Source: Paracoccaceae bacterium (GTDB taxonomy: Bacteria; Pseudomonadota; Alphaproteobacteria; Rhodobacterales; Rhodobacteraceae). Taken from it: a DNA stretch of 6,445 nt. The DNA lies in NCBI GenBank assembly GCA_023263735.1, contig JALQUQ010000157.1:1-6445 (forward strand), written 5' to 3'. The stretch's first letter is position 1; the number at the start of each line of letters is the position of its first letter. The notes under the pieces were generated by a model. That model was not told the DNA's origin. It saw only the letters and a program-made list of their open reading frames with translations, and did not search any database. Positions 1 to 6,445 of the stretch are shown here, in pieces. Made by a program: the position numbers and the translations under genes.

Positions 1-1780
1 GGCTGAAATGTTCGCCCCGCCGTTGCACAAGGATCAGAAAATCCCCGGCGCGGACGGGGCGAAATTTTCCTTGTCCAACAGGGATTTGCACCCCGGTTTC
101 AATCATTTGCCGGATTTCTTCGGCGATCTGGCGGGCCAGTTCCACGGTGTGATGGCTGTCAGACACCAGATCGATCGGGTCCCAGCCATCCTCGTCTGCG
201 GTCTTTTCGGCGGGGGGAATGATCGGCCACAGATCGACGCGCCCGGCCAGATCGTCAAAAAAGGCCAGATGGTGCGGCGCGTCCCCCATGGCCTGCGGAA
301 AGTCATCCTTGAACACGGCATCGACCGTTTGCAGAATGGCGGGGGACGACCGGAACGAATAATCCAGCGTCAGATCCTGCATAGGCTGTTGAATAGCCTT
401 GAACTTTTCGCCGAACTCGTCGCGCTTTCGATCAAAGGCCGCAAGGTTCGCGCCTTGGAACGAATAGATCGACTGCTTTTTATCGCCCACCACAAACAGG
501 CTGCGGGGCCGGTCGCTGGCCCCCTGACCGGCGGTAAATTCGGCCGCCAGCTTTTCGATGACATTCCATTGTTCGGGCGACGTGTCCTGCGCCTCATCCA
601 CCAGAATATGATCGATGCCACCATCCAGCCGGAACAAAACCCAAGCGGCAAGCGCGGGGTCGTTCAACAATTGGCCGGCCTTTCGGATCAGGTCATCGAA
701 ATCCAGCAGGCCCTGCGCATCCTTGCGCTGATCGTAAAGCCCCAGAAACACACGGGCAAACCTATGAAGCGCCAAGGTTTTTTCGGCGGCCATCACGGCA
801 ATCCGGCGGGGGCGGGCGGATTCAACGCGCAGGCACAGATCGTTCAGCCGTTGCGCATCCTCGCCCAGCCGTTTGCGCGCATCTGCTGTTCCGATCTTGT
901 CGGTCTTGGCGCTAAAGGGGTCTTTCGCGCCTGACCCGGTCAAACACAGGGATTCCAGCCGCCCAAGGGCATTTTCGTCCGGCATCTGTTTCGACAACTG
1001 GGAAAAGGTCGCCGCCGCCGTCTGATCGCTGGGTTTGTCGCTGGCCCCAAAAACCGTGGCCAACCGGGTAAAAAGCTCGGCCTCTGCCCCCAGAAAGACC
1101 GAGGCCAGCACAGCTTCCAGCGTATCCTTGGCGTCTGATCCCAGTTCGGCCAGAATATCGCCGCGCCCAAGGGGGGCCCGAAAGGCCGCTGATTTTGCAC
1201 AGATTTCTGACAGAAGCGGGGCCAGATCGTCCGACGACCAATAGGTTGCCAGCCCCGAGACGGCCGCCGGATCGATCCGGTCCGACATCTCTTGCACGAT
1301 ATCGTCGCGCAGGTTTTTGGCGGTGCGGTCGTCCATCTCGGCAAAGCCGGGGGTCACCCCGGCCTCCAGCGGATAGCGTCGCAACAGGGTGGCGCAAAAG
1401 CTGTGGATGGTCTGAATGCGCAATCCGCCGGGGGTTTCGATGGCGCGGGCAAACAATTGCCGGGCGCGGCCAAGTTCGGCGGGCCCCAGCGTATCGCCTT
1501 CGCCCAGATCCCGCAGATCGGCGCGCAACGCGGCATCGGGCTTCATCGCCCATTCGCCCAGCCGTTTGAACAGCCGGTTCTGCATTTCGGCTGCGGCGGC
1601 CTTTGTATAGGTCAGGCACAAAATATGCTGCGGTTCGACCCGGTTCAGCAGCAATCGTGCCACGCGGTCGGTCAAAACGCGGGTTTTCCCCGAACCGGCA
1701 TTGGCAGAAAGCCATGTCGAGGCATCGGGGCGGGCGGCGGTGATCTGGGCGCGGCTGGCGTCGTGCAAAGGGGCGTTCAT
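1..1780 (-). CDS. addA: AddA, UvrD/Rep-family (SF1A) helicase-nuclease subunit, N-terminal 593 codons; 3' end outside window
   Basis: I translated this frame codon by codon from ATG 1780 to position 2 and found no stop; it continues off the left edge. Known AddA proteins are about 1,100-1,200 residues, so roughly half is seen. Superfamily 1A helicase motifs appear in order: Q-motif Gln12; Walker A ANAGSGKT (26-33); motif Ia LCLTYTKAAAAEM (54-66); IQTIHSFC (122-129); Walker B HILVDEAQD (391-399; Asp395, Glu396); motif III GDKKQSIYSFQGA (432-444); motif IV DYSFRSS (473-479). This is therefore the active 3'-5' motor of AddAB. Motifs V and VI and the C-terminal RecB-like nuclease, which cuts the 3' strand, should lie off-window. 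The ATG overlaps the addB stop as ATGA, and a purine-rich GGGGGAA five bases upstream can serve as ribosome binding site. Nothing suggests damage or transfer. trxA is a common downstream neighbour in relatives, but it is not in view. Confidence 0.96.
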   Translation of the reverse strand, partial: MNAPLHDASRAQITAARPDASTWLSANAGSGKTRVLTDRVARLLLNRVEPQHILCLTYTKAAAAEMQNRLFKRLGEWAMKPDAALRADLRDLGEGDTLGPAELGRARQLFARAIETPGGLRIQTIHSFCATLLRRYPLEAGVTPGFAEMDDRTAKNLRDDIVQEMSDRIDPAAVSGLATYWSSDDLAPLLSEICAKSAAFRAPLGRGDILAELGSDAKDTLEAVLASVFLGAEAELFTRLATVFGASDKPSDQTAAATFSQLSKQMPDENALGRLESLCLTGSGAKDPFSAKTDKIGTADARKRLGEDAQRLNDLCLRVESARPRRIAVMAAEKTLALHRFARVFLGLYDQRKDAQGLLDFDDLIRKAGQLLNDPALAAWVLFRLDGGIDHILVDEAQDTSPEQWNVIEKLAAEFTAGQGASDRPRSLFVVGDKKQSIYSFQGANLAAFDRKRDEFGEKFKAIQQPMQDLTLDYSFRSSPAILQTVDAVFKDDFPQAMGDAPHHLAFFDDLAGRVDLWPIIPPAEKTADEDGWDPIDLVSDSHHTVELARQIAEEIRQMIETGVQIPVGQGKFRPVRAGDFLILVQRRGEHFS

Positions 1781-4680
1781 TGGGGTTCCCCCACGTCGGG
1801 GCCCACCAGAGCATGGCGGGGGGTGTCGGTCATCTCCCATTCGCCAAACCGGGCCAAATGGTCGTAATCGCCGGGAAACGCCTCGGTAAACACCGCGCGG
1901 CGCGAGGCATATCCCTTTTCGCGCCGCATATAGCTGCCGATCAGATGGCGCAGGCCCTTGCGGACGGCGGCGATGACCTCTTCGTTGATGTCTTGCCCCT
2001 CCAGCTTTCCCTTGCCGCCAAAGCCGACATAGGTGACGGACGAAACGGTTTGCGGCCCGATCTGGCCAAAGCCGCCCTCTTCGGCGATCAGCGCGCCCAA
2101 CAAAAGTTGCTTGGCATAAGATTTCTGCTGTTTGGGCGTTGGCGGCGTGCCGGTCTTATAGTCGATCAGGTGCAGCGTGCCGTCGGGCAGGCGGTCGATC
2201 CGGTCGGGCACCCCCACAAGGGTGAAATCCAGATCGGGAAGCGACAAACCGCCCTTGCCCTCGACCAAGACAAAATCGCCTCCGAACCGAGAGTCAAACG
2301 ACAAGAACGTTTCGGCCACCCGTTCCATTCGCGCCAACCACATCAGCCGAGAGGCGGGCCATGGCACTTCGGTTTCGATCCGGTTGCGCGCGATGTCGAT
2401 CAGACGTGCGCGGGCCTGTTCGCGGGTCTCCTCGGTCGGTCGGGTTTTCACAAAGGTTTCCAGCACCGCGTGGATCAGGGTTCCGCGATCCCGCGCCTCG
2501 GGCTGTTGGCGCAAAGGCTTTAACGCCCGCAATTTCAACACTTTGTCGGCATAAATGGCAAAGGGGTCCCGGATCAGCGTTTCAATCTGGGTGACCGACA
2601 GTTCCTTGGGCCGGGCCGCGATGGGCGGGCAGGGGGCCGGGCGCGGTTCGGGCTGGGCTGAATTGGCGGGGGGGCGGTCCAACAGCGCCGCCTGATCCAG
2701 AAATTCGGCCCCGCGCTGGCGCATTTGGGCCATGGCCTCGGGCCCACCGCGCCCCGAAAGCCCTGACAGCAAGGTGGCCAGACGGTTGAGCCAGCGCGAC
2801 GGCACCGTTTCGGCATCGGCATTGCGCAAAGACCGGGTGAACACGACCTGAGGCGCGCCCGCCGCCTGTTGAAAATCGTGGGCCGACAGGCCGATCCGCC
2901 GTTCGGGCAGCAATAGCCCGGCCTCTTGCCGCATCTTGCGATTAAGCCATGGGTCTGGCGGGGGAAGGCTGGGCCAACTGCCGTCGTTCAGCCCGCCAAG
3001 GATCACCAGATCGGCACCCTGAACCCGCGCCTCGATCGTCCCCCAGATCATGATGCCGGGATGGGCGCGGTCGGGGGTGCGAACCTGTGCGCCGACCAAC
3101 AGGTTTTCGAACATGTTGCGAAATTCGACCGCCGTCATCGTGCCGCCGTGATCGGCCTCGCCCAGCAGACGGTCAAGGAAACTGCGCGCCTCACGGCCCG
3201 AGGCTTCGGTCCAGAGCAGCCCGGTGCCATCCGGTGCCGCCCCGCGTGACAGCCGCTCGGCCAGCCGTTCCAGCCGTTCGACATGGTGACGCAGGGGGGC
3301 CGCCCCTTCGACCGCAAAGGCATCCATCACATCGGCCATGGCGGTTGCCCAATCTTGGGCACCCTGCCAGTCGCGTTTGACCGCCCAAGCGGTCAGCGTG
3401 TCGCGCGTGGGAAAGGCGGGGCCTTTCTGCCGCAGGTACAGTTCCAGCTCGCGGGTGAACAAGAGATGCTGCCCCCGATCCATCGCCGAAGCCGTCAGCG
3501 GATGTTTCAAGAGGGTCAGCAGATCTTCGACCCCGATCCTTTGCCCGAAAAGCGAAGCCAGATGCCGCAAAAGCCGCCCCGGTGCCGACAAATTCAACGG
3601 CAGGCCCGCGCTGTCGTCGGGTTTGATGGTCCAGCGGTCAAGCGCCGCGGCAACCTGCCGGGTCAATGTTCGGTCGGGCGAAATCAGGGCGGCCGTCTTC
3701 CCTTCGGCCGCTGCGCGTTTCAGCATGAGGGCAATGGCCAGCGCCTCTTGCCGCGGGGTGCGCGCCTCGACCAATGTCACATCGGCCAAGGCTTTGGGCA
3801 GATCGGGCAGGGCAGGGCCTTCGATCATCCATTGATCGGTGACGGGGGCCGGGCGCAGCGCAAGCGAGATCACGCGGTTCCGATCGGCGCTTGGCGGGGG
3901 GGTGTCATGCCACTGGGGCACCGATGTCAGATCAAACCCCATCATATCGGCCAGTTTTCGGAACCGGTATTGCGGATGATCTTCGGAAATCATCGCATCG
4001 CCCAGATCATTCCAGACTGATGCCGGCGTGTCGAAATCAAACCCCGGCAGGACAACCGCCCCCTGTGGCAGCGACGCGACCGCCCGCATGAACAGGCTTG
4101 TCGCCCCGCGTGACCCGGTGGACCCTGCGACGATGATGGGGTTGGAAGGCGGGGCCAAGGCCCAACGTCTTGCGATTTGCTGGGCCAGCAGCCGTTGCCG
4201 CCCCTCGGCATCGGGTTCGGACAGATCGGCGAAATAGGGGGCGATGATGTTCAGAAAGGTCTGGGTGCGGGCCCAAAGCTCGGAATGGGTTGAAACATCG
4301 AGGTCGGATACGTCTTGCGGTGAAACACCTTCGCCCTGCATTTCGGCCATCAGGTTGGCAAGGCTTTCCGCCAGATCGGCAATCGCGGACCGGGGGGCAA
4401 GTTCGGGGGCAGAGTCAAGCAGGCGCGACACCAGAACCGCCAGTTGCAACCTGCGCCGCAACCGGGGCACGGCGGGCGGAAGATCGGGCGCGGGAAAGAT
4501 CTGGCTGAGATCCGTGACCAACCGCAGGCGCGGCATGACCATCGCGCCCTGATCTGCCAACAGCGATTTGATCCGCCGTTGCCCGGCTGTCCGCTCCAGA
4601 AGGCCGGCGACCAATGCCTTTGGGAAATCGACCCCGCAGGCCAAACCAAAGACTCGGGGGCTTTCGCTGGGATCAAACAT
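1777..4680 (-). CDS. addB: AddB, nuclease and inactive-helicase subunit of the AddAB double-strand break repair complex (alphaproteobacterial type)
   Basis: AddB partners AddA in a helicase-nuclease that unwinds and degrades DNA ends until a Chi-like signal, then leaves a 3' tail for RecA. The protein has 967 residues from ATG 4680. The frame is open 54 codons further upstream, but that part lies inside murU and is Pro/Arg-rich; MFDPSESPRVFGL is the usual alphaproteobacterial start. Order: degenerate first helicase domain with no Walker A near 12-22; AGSTGSRGAT (185-194); helicase-2-like ADLVILGGLNDGSWP (556-570) and RIGLSAHDF (595-603); Pro-rich linker (about 668-690); C-terminal RecB-type nuclease. 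All nuclease residues look intact: His737 (GTLIH), Asp826 (GVPDR), Asp840 and Lys842 (LIDYK), with Gln858 in KQLL. Only two cysteines (15 and 684) are present, so the Fe-S cluster known from Bacillus AddB cannot form. Relative to remembered Rhodobacterales AddB, a short segment near residue 34 seems missing. The stop overlaps addA by 4 bases (ATGA). Confidence 0.95.
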   Translation of the reverse strand: MFDPSESPRVFGLACGVDFPKALVAGLLERTAGQRRIKSLLADQGAMVMPRLRLVTDLSQIFPAPDLPPAVPRLRRRLQLAVLVSRLLDSAPELAPRSAIADLAESLANLMAEMQGEGVSPQDVSDLDVSTHSELWARTQTFLNIIAPYFADLSEPDAEGRQRLLAQQIARRWALAPPSNPIIVAGSTGSRGATSLFMRAVASLPQGAVVLPGFDFDTPASVWNDLGDAMISEDHPQYRFRKLADMMGFDLTSVPQWHDTPPPSADRNRVISLALRPAPVTDQWMIEGPALPDLPKALADVTLVEARTPRQEALAIALMLKRAAAEGKTAALISPDRTLTRQVAAALDRWTIKPDDSAGLPLNLSAPGRLLRHLASLFGQRIGVEDLLTLLKHPLTASAMDRGQHLLFTRELELYLRQKGPAFPTRDTLTAWAVKRDWQGAQDWATAMADVMDAFAVEGAAPLRHHVERLERLAERLSRGAAPDGTGLLWTEASGREARSFLDRLLGEADHGGTMTAVEFRNMFENLLVGAQVRTPDRAHPGIMIWGTIEARVQGADLVILGGLNDGSWPSLPPPDPWLNRKMRQEAGLLLPERRIGLSAHDFQQAAGAPQVVFTRSLRNADAETVPSRWLNRLATLLSGLSGRGGPEAMAQMRQRGAEFLDQAALLDRPPANSAQPEPRPAPCPPIAARPKELSVTQIETLIRDPFAIYADKVLKLRALKPLRQQPEARDRGTLIHAVLETFVKTRPTEETREQARARLIDIARNRIETEVPWPASRLMWLARMERVAETFLSFDSRFGGDFVLVEGKGGLSLPDLDFTLVGVPDRIDRLPDGTLHLIDYKTGTPPTPKQQKSYAKQLLLGALIAEEGGFGQIGPQTVSSVTYVGFGGKGKLEGQDINEEVIAAVRKGLRHLIGSYMRREKGYASRRAVFTEAFPGDYDHLARFGEWEMTDTPRHALVGPDVGEPQ
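1781..1793 (-). promoter_or_regulatory. Ribosome binding site of addA inside a small hairpin
   Basis: Read on the minus strand, the 13 bases just before the addA ATG are TGGGGGAACCCCA. The GGGGGAA part is the best Shine-Dalgarno candidate in the window, five bases from the start codon. The same bases can fold into a five-pair stem (TGGGG with CCCCA) around a GAA loop, hiding the binding site. All of this lies within the last codons of addB, so a ribosome finishing addB would melt the stem. This would couple addA translation to addB and keep the two subunits in balance. The pairing is seen directly; the regulatory role is inferred. Confidence 0.4.
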
Positions 4681-5383
4681 CGGCTTTCGCCCGGTCGAGC
4701 AGGTGTTCGGCCAGCGCAATGCCTTGGGGGTGGCCCACATCGCACCAATCGCCAGCATGTTCGATGGCAAAGGCGCGCCCGGCGGAAATGGCCTTTGTCC
4801 ACGGCCCGTGGAAGGAAAAGACGGGTTCGTCGAATCCGTCAAGAATGCGGGGATGCACCATCTGAGCGCCCAAGTACAAATGCCCCGGATCGCCCTTGGC
4901 CCAACGGATCGGGCCGGGCATCGGGGGGGTGATCACAAAATCGCTGCGACCCGTGGCGCTGCGGGCCCGATCTGCGGGAAGGGTCAGCAAAAGCGCATCC
5001 ATCCGCGTATCATCCCAGGCCTGCATCAATTGGGTCAGGGGGTTCTGCCCGGTCCAGATCGCATCGGTGTTCAGGATCAACAGGGGGCCAGAGCCCAAGA
5101 GGGGCAGGGCCGCCTTGAGCCCGCCGCCCGTTTCAAGGATCTGATCCCGTTCCCATGACAAAAGAATGTCGCGCCCGGCCAGATGATCGGCCAGTTGTTG
5201 CCCCCGGTAATGCAGGTTGATCACCCGGCGCATGATTGTCGCCGCATCTGCCACCTCAAGGGCGTGGTCAACCAAGGCTTTTCCTGCAACCTGAACCAAG
5301 GGTTTGGGCTGATGTTCCGTCAGCGCGCCCATCCTTTTGCCGAAACCGGCGGCAAACAGCATCAGGGGGACATCGTTGCGCAT
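4673..5383 (-). CDS. murU: MurU-type N-acetylmuramate-1-phosphate uridylyltransferase
   Basis: This 236-residue protein is a sugar-1-phosphate nucleotidyltransferase with a Rossmann-like fold, slightly longer than the roughly 220-residue Pseudomonas MurU. It shows the signature LFAAGFGKRM (9-18) followed by QPKPL (25-29), the GGG-containing strand ETGGGLK (84-90), the metal-binding NTD (105-107), and a second likely metal ligand Asp215 in WCDVGHP. No C-terminal acyltransferase repeat domain is present, unlike GlmU. It would transfer UMP from UTP to MurNAc-1-phosphate made by the upstream kinase, giving UDP-MurNAc and pyrophosphate in the cytoplasm. Starting at ATG 5383 it overlaps the kinase gene by 22 bases. 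An alternative ATG at 5362 (Met8) sits in a TGATG stop-start junction and would give a 229-residue protein still holding the whole signature. The TGA stop (4675-4673) lies inside the addB start (ATGTTTGA). A mannose- or glucose-1-phosphate specificity cannot be excluded from sequence alone, but the pairing with AmgK favours MurU. Confidence 0.87.
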   Translation of the reverse strand: MRNDVPLMLFAAGFGKRMGALTEHQPKPLVQVAGKALVDHALEVADAATIMRRVINLHYRGQQLADHLAGRDILLSWERDQILETGGGLKAALPLLGSGPLLILNTDAIWTGQNPLTQLMQAWDDTRMDALLLTLPADRARSATGRSDFVITPPMPGPIRWAKGDPGHLYLGAQMVHPRILDGFDEPVFSFHGPWTKAISAGRAFAIEHAGDWCDVGHPQGIALAEHLLDRAKADV

Positions 5384-6387
5384 TGCGACCGGATTCTTTC
5401 AAGGACGATGGCGGTGGGAGGTGGCAGCAAATCGTGGCAAACCGTGCGGAATTCGGCAAGGGCCGGGTGGGCGAGGTTCTGTTGCAACTGCCCCCAGACG
5501 CGCGGGATCATCCGGGGATACTCTGATTTCCCCCGCACCAGACACAGCCGCGCGAAAATGCCCAGAATGCGCAGGGCCCGTTGCGCACCGATCACCGCCA
5601 AAGTGGTTCGGAACGCGGTTTCGTCGGTTTGGGTGCGCGTGGCAAAATGGCGGATGCAGGCATTTGCCACCGGGGCCGACACATCGCGGCGCGCATCTTG
5701 CAGCAAGGACACCAGATCATAGGCGGGTTGGCCCATTTGACCCAGTTGAAAATCCAGCAGACCGACCGACCGAATGCCGTTGCGCTGTGGCAGATGCAGC
5801 AGGTTTTCGGCGTGGTAATCGCGCAGGATCAGAACGCGCGGGCCATCGGCATGGGCCCGCATCAATTGGCCAAGCCGATCTGTAAAAACGGCGCGGTCCT
5901 GATCACGGGCCGCCTCTCCGGTTGCGCCCAGACGATACCAATCCAGCGCAAAGGCGGCGGCCTCGGCCCAATCCCCGGCGGTCAGGTTGGGCAGTCCCGG
6001 GGGTGCCATCTGGGATTGCAGATGCAAAAGCACATCGGTCGCGGCCAGATAGAGCGGCTCTTCCATCGCCAGAGAGGTTTCCAGAATCCGGGCAAACAGC
6101 GCATCGCCCAGATCTTCCAGCAAAAGGAAGCCGTTGGTCAGGTCTTGGGCCAGAATGGCGGGGGGCGACAGGCCAAGCACCTGCAAATGGGTGCCGATGC
6201 GGATGAAATCGGCGGGGTCGTCGCCCGTGCCCGGCGGCGCATCCATCAAGACGGCGGTTGTGCCATCCCGCGACAGGCGTTCATAGCGCCGGTCAGAGGC
6301 ATCGCCCGCCAAGGGGCGGCGATGGGCCGTGCCCCAGCCGCAGCCGTGCAGAAACTGATGGGCCAGATGCGATCTGTTGTCAGACAT
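5362..6387 (-). CDS. amgK: AmgK-type N-acetylmuramate/N-acetylglucosamine 1-kinase (APH-fold phosphotransferase)
   Basis: This is a 341-residue cytoplasmic protein of the aminoglycoside phosphotransferase (APH) fold, close to the length of characterised AmgK kinases. Visible motifs are an N-terminal nucleotide-binding loop (LAGDASDRRYERL, about 26-38), the hinge LLLEDLGD (88-95), the catalytic loop LRDYHAEN (188-195; Asp190 as likely base, Asn195), and a metal-binding LLDFQLG (210-216; Asp212) followed by PAYDLVSLLQD (221-231). The classical loop is HxD; here residue 188 is Leu, which I recall as usual in alphaproteobacterial relatives. AmgK phosphorylates the anomeric hydroxyl of MurNAc (and GlcNAc), feeding MurU in the cell-wall recycling route that bypasses de novo UDP-MurNAc synthesis and gives intrinsic fosfomycin tolerance. 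The start is ATG 6387, overlapping the upstream stop by 8 bases. No strong Shine-Dalgarno is visible, so coupled translation is likely. The adjacent nucleotidyltransferase strongly supports the assignment over a drug-resistance kinase. Exact sugar specificity is not proven by sequence. Confidence 0.87.
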   Translation of the reverse strand: MSDNRSHLAHQFLHGCGWGTAHRRPLAGDASDRRYERLSRDGTTAVLMDAPPGTGDDPADFIRIGTHLQVLGLSPPAILAQDLTNGFLLLEDLGDALFARILETSLAMEEPLYLAATDVLLHLQSQMAPPGLPNLTAGDWAEAAAFALDWYRLGATGEAARDQDRAVFTDRLGQLMRAHADGPRVLILRDYHAENLLHLPQRNGIRSVGLLDFQLGQMGQPAYDLVSLLQDARRDVSAPVANACIRHFATRTQTDETAFRTTLAVIGAQRALRILGIFARLCLVRGKSEYPRMIPRVWGQLQQNLAHPALAEFRTVCHDLLPPPTAIVLERIRSQCATMSP

Positions 6388-6445
6388 GCCGGGGCCAAGC
6401 CTGAATCGCCGCCGCGAGTTTCGGATGATCCGCCCCGGAAATCTG
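6380..6445 (-). CDS. tsaE: C-terminal end of probable TsaE (tRNA t6A biosynthesis ATPase), 5' part outside window
   Basis: Only the last 21 codons and a TGA stop (6382-6380) are inside the window. The reading frame is open to the right edge and ends in ...HPKLAAAIQAWPRHV. The stop overlaps the ATG of the downstream kinase gene by 8 bases (ATGTCTGA), so a gene must end here. The tail is too short to show a domain: the Walker motifs of TsaE would lie off-window. The name rests on context, because in many alphaproteobacteria tsaE directly precedes the amgK-murU-addB-addA block. TsaE is a small cytoplasmic ATPase that works with TsaB and TsaD to make threonylcarbamoyladenosine at position 37 of tRNAs. 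That an open frame ends here is clear; the identity is an inference. Confidence 0.55.
   Translation of the reverse strand, partial: QISGADHPKLAAAIQAWPRHV

Larger units (their letters stand above)
1..6445 (-). other. Single overlapping operon: (tsaE)-amgK-murU-addB-addA
   Basis: All five reading frames point the same way and each overlaps the next: 8 bases at 6380-6387, 22 at 5362-5383, 8 at 4673-4680, and 4 at 1777-1780. No stretch is free of coding sequence, and no terminator-like hairpin with a T-run was seen at any junction. One transcript starting right of the window is the simplest reading. The grouping joins tRNA modification, peptidoglycan sugar salvage and DNA break repair. As I recall, this order recurs across alphaproteobacteria, so it is probably an old housekeeping arrangement. 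An internal promoter inside a coding region cannot be excluded from sequence. Confidence 0.8.

Noticed and set aside
8..934. Long plus-strand open frame of 308 codons, with similar long ones at 1292-1867, 1780-2523 and 3283-4020.
   Set aside because: They lie antisense to addA and addB. High GC and the codon bias of the real genes keep the opposite strand free of stops. The translations show no recognisable motif, and the minus frames carry clear helicase and nuclease motifs.
912..1814. Minus-strand 300-codon open frame overlapping the addA start.
   Set aside because: It is out of frame with addA, rich in Arg, Gly and Pro, and shows no motif. The addA frame across the same bases contains the full set of SF1 helicase motifs.
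4681..4842. Possible 54-codon N-terminal extension of AddB (start at 4842).
   Set aside because: It lies wholly within murU, is Pro- and Arg-rich and resembles no AddB N-terminus. The family-like start MFDPSESPRV at 4680 forms a tight overlap with the murU stop.
5362..6387. Aminoglycoside resistance gene, suggested by the APH fold.
   Set aside because: The immediate MurU-type partner, chromosomal housekeeping context and AmgK-like loop sequence fit a MurNAc/GlcNAc kinase; nothing suggests an acquired resistance cassette.
1..6445. Very frequent CAGATC/GATC words across the window, considered as a repeat or binding-site array.
   Set aside because: On the coding strand they are mostly the codon pair GAT-CTG (Asp-Leu) and similar in-frame pairs. 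Spacing is irregular, and they follow the reading frame, so codon use explains them.
1..6445. Search for an undescribed defence, mobile or RNA element, CRISPR array, tRNA or attachment site.
   Set aside because: All bases are accounted for by five overlapping genes of known families. No direct repeats, inverted ends, tRNA-like folds or spacer arrays were noticed by eye.

Overview
The window is GC-rich DNA that is coding from end to end on the minus strand. Gene order in the direction of transcription (right to left) is: the last codons of a gene that is probably tsaE, then an AmgK-type sugar kinase, a MurU-type sugar-1-phosphate nucleotidyltransferase, addB, and the first half of addA, which runs off the left edge. 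The alphaproteobacterial form of AddB, this gene order (tsaE-amgK-murU-addB-addA) and the protein sequence style all point to an alphaproteobacterium, most likely of the Rhodobacterales (Rhodobacter/Roseobacter relatives). The taxonomic call rests on remembered family patterns, not on a search.

Layout: 6445-6380 tail of TsaE; 6387-5362 amgK; 5383-4673 murU; 4680-1777 addB; 1780-2 addA (593 codons seen). Every junction is an overlap: 8, 22 (or 1 with an alternative start), 8 and 4 bases. There is no intergenic DNA, no visible terminator and no room for a conventional promoter between genes, so the whole block is almost certainly one transcript with translational coupling. Its promoter would lie beyond the right edge. 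The only regulatory element I can support is a small hairpin over the addA ribosome binding site.

Function: AmgK and MurU form a two-step salvage route that turns N-acetylmuramic acid, released during cell-wall turnover, into UDP-MurNAc. AddA and AddB form a helicase-nuclease that resects double-strand DNA breaks for RecA-dependent repair. TsaE takes part in the t6A modification of tRNA. These tasks have no obvious biochemical link, and the order looks like a conserved alphaproteobacterial housekeeping operon, not a new system.

I found no mobile element, CRISPR array, RNA gene or undescribed system. The points worth a second look are details of AddB (no Walker A, no iron-sulfur cysteines, and an apparent in-frame loss of a short N-terminal segment), the addA start hairpin, and the uncertain murU start.
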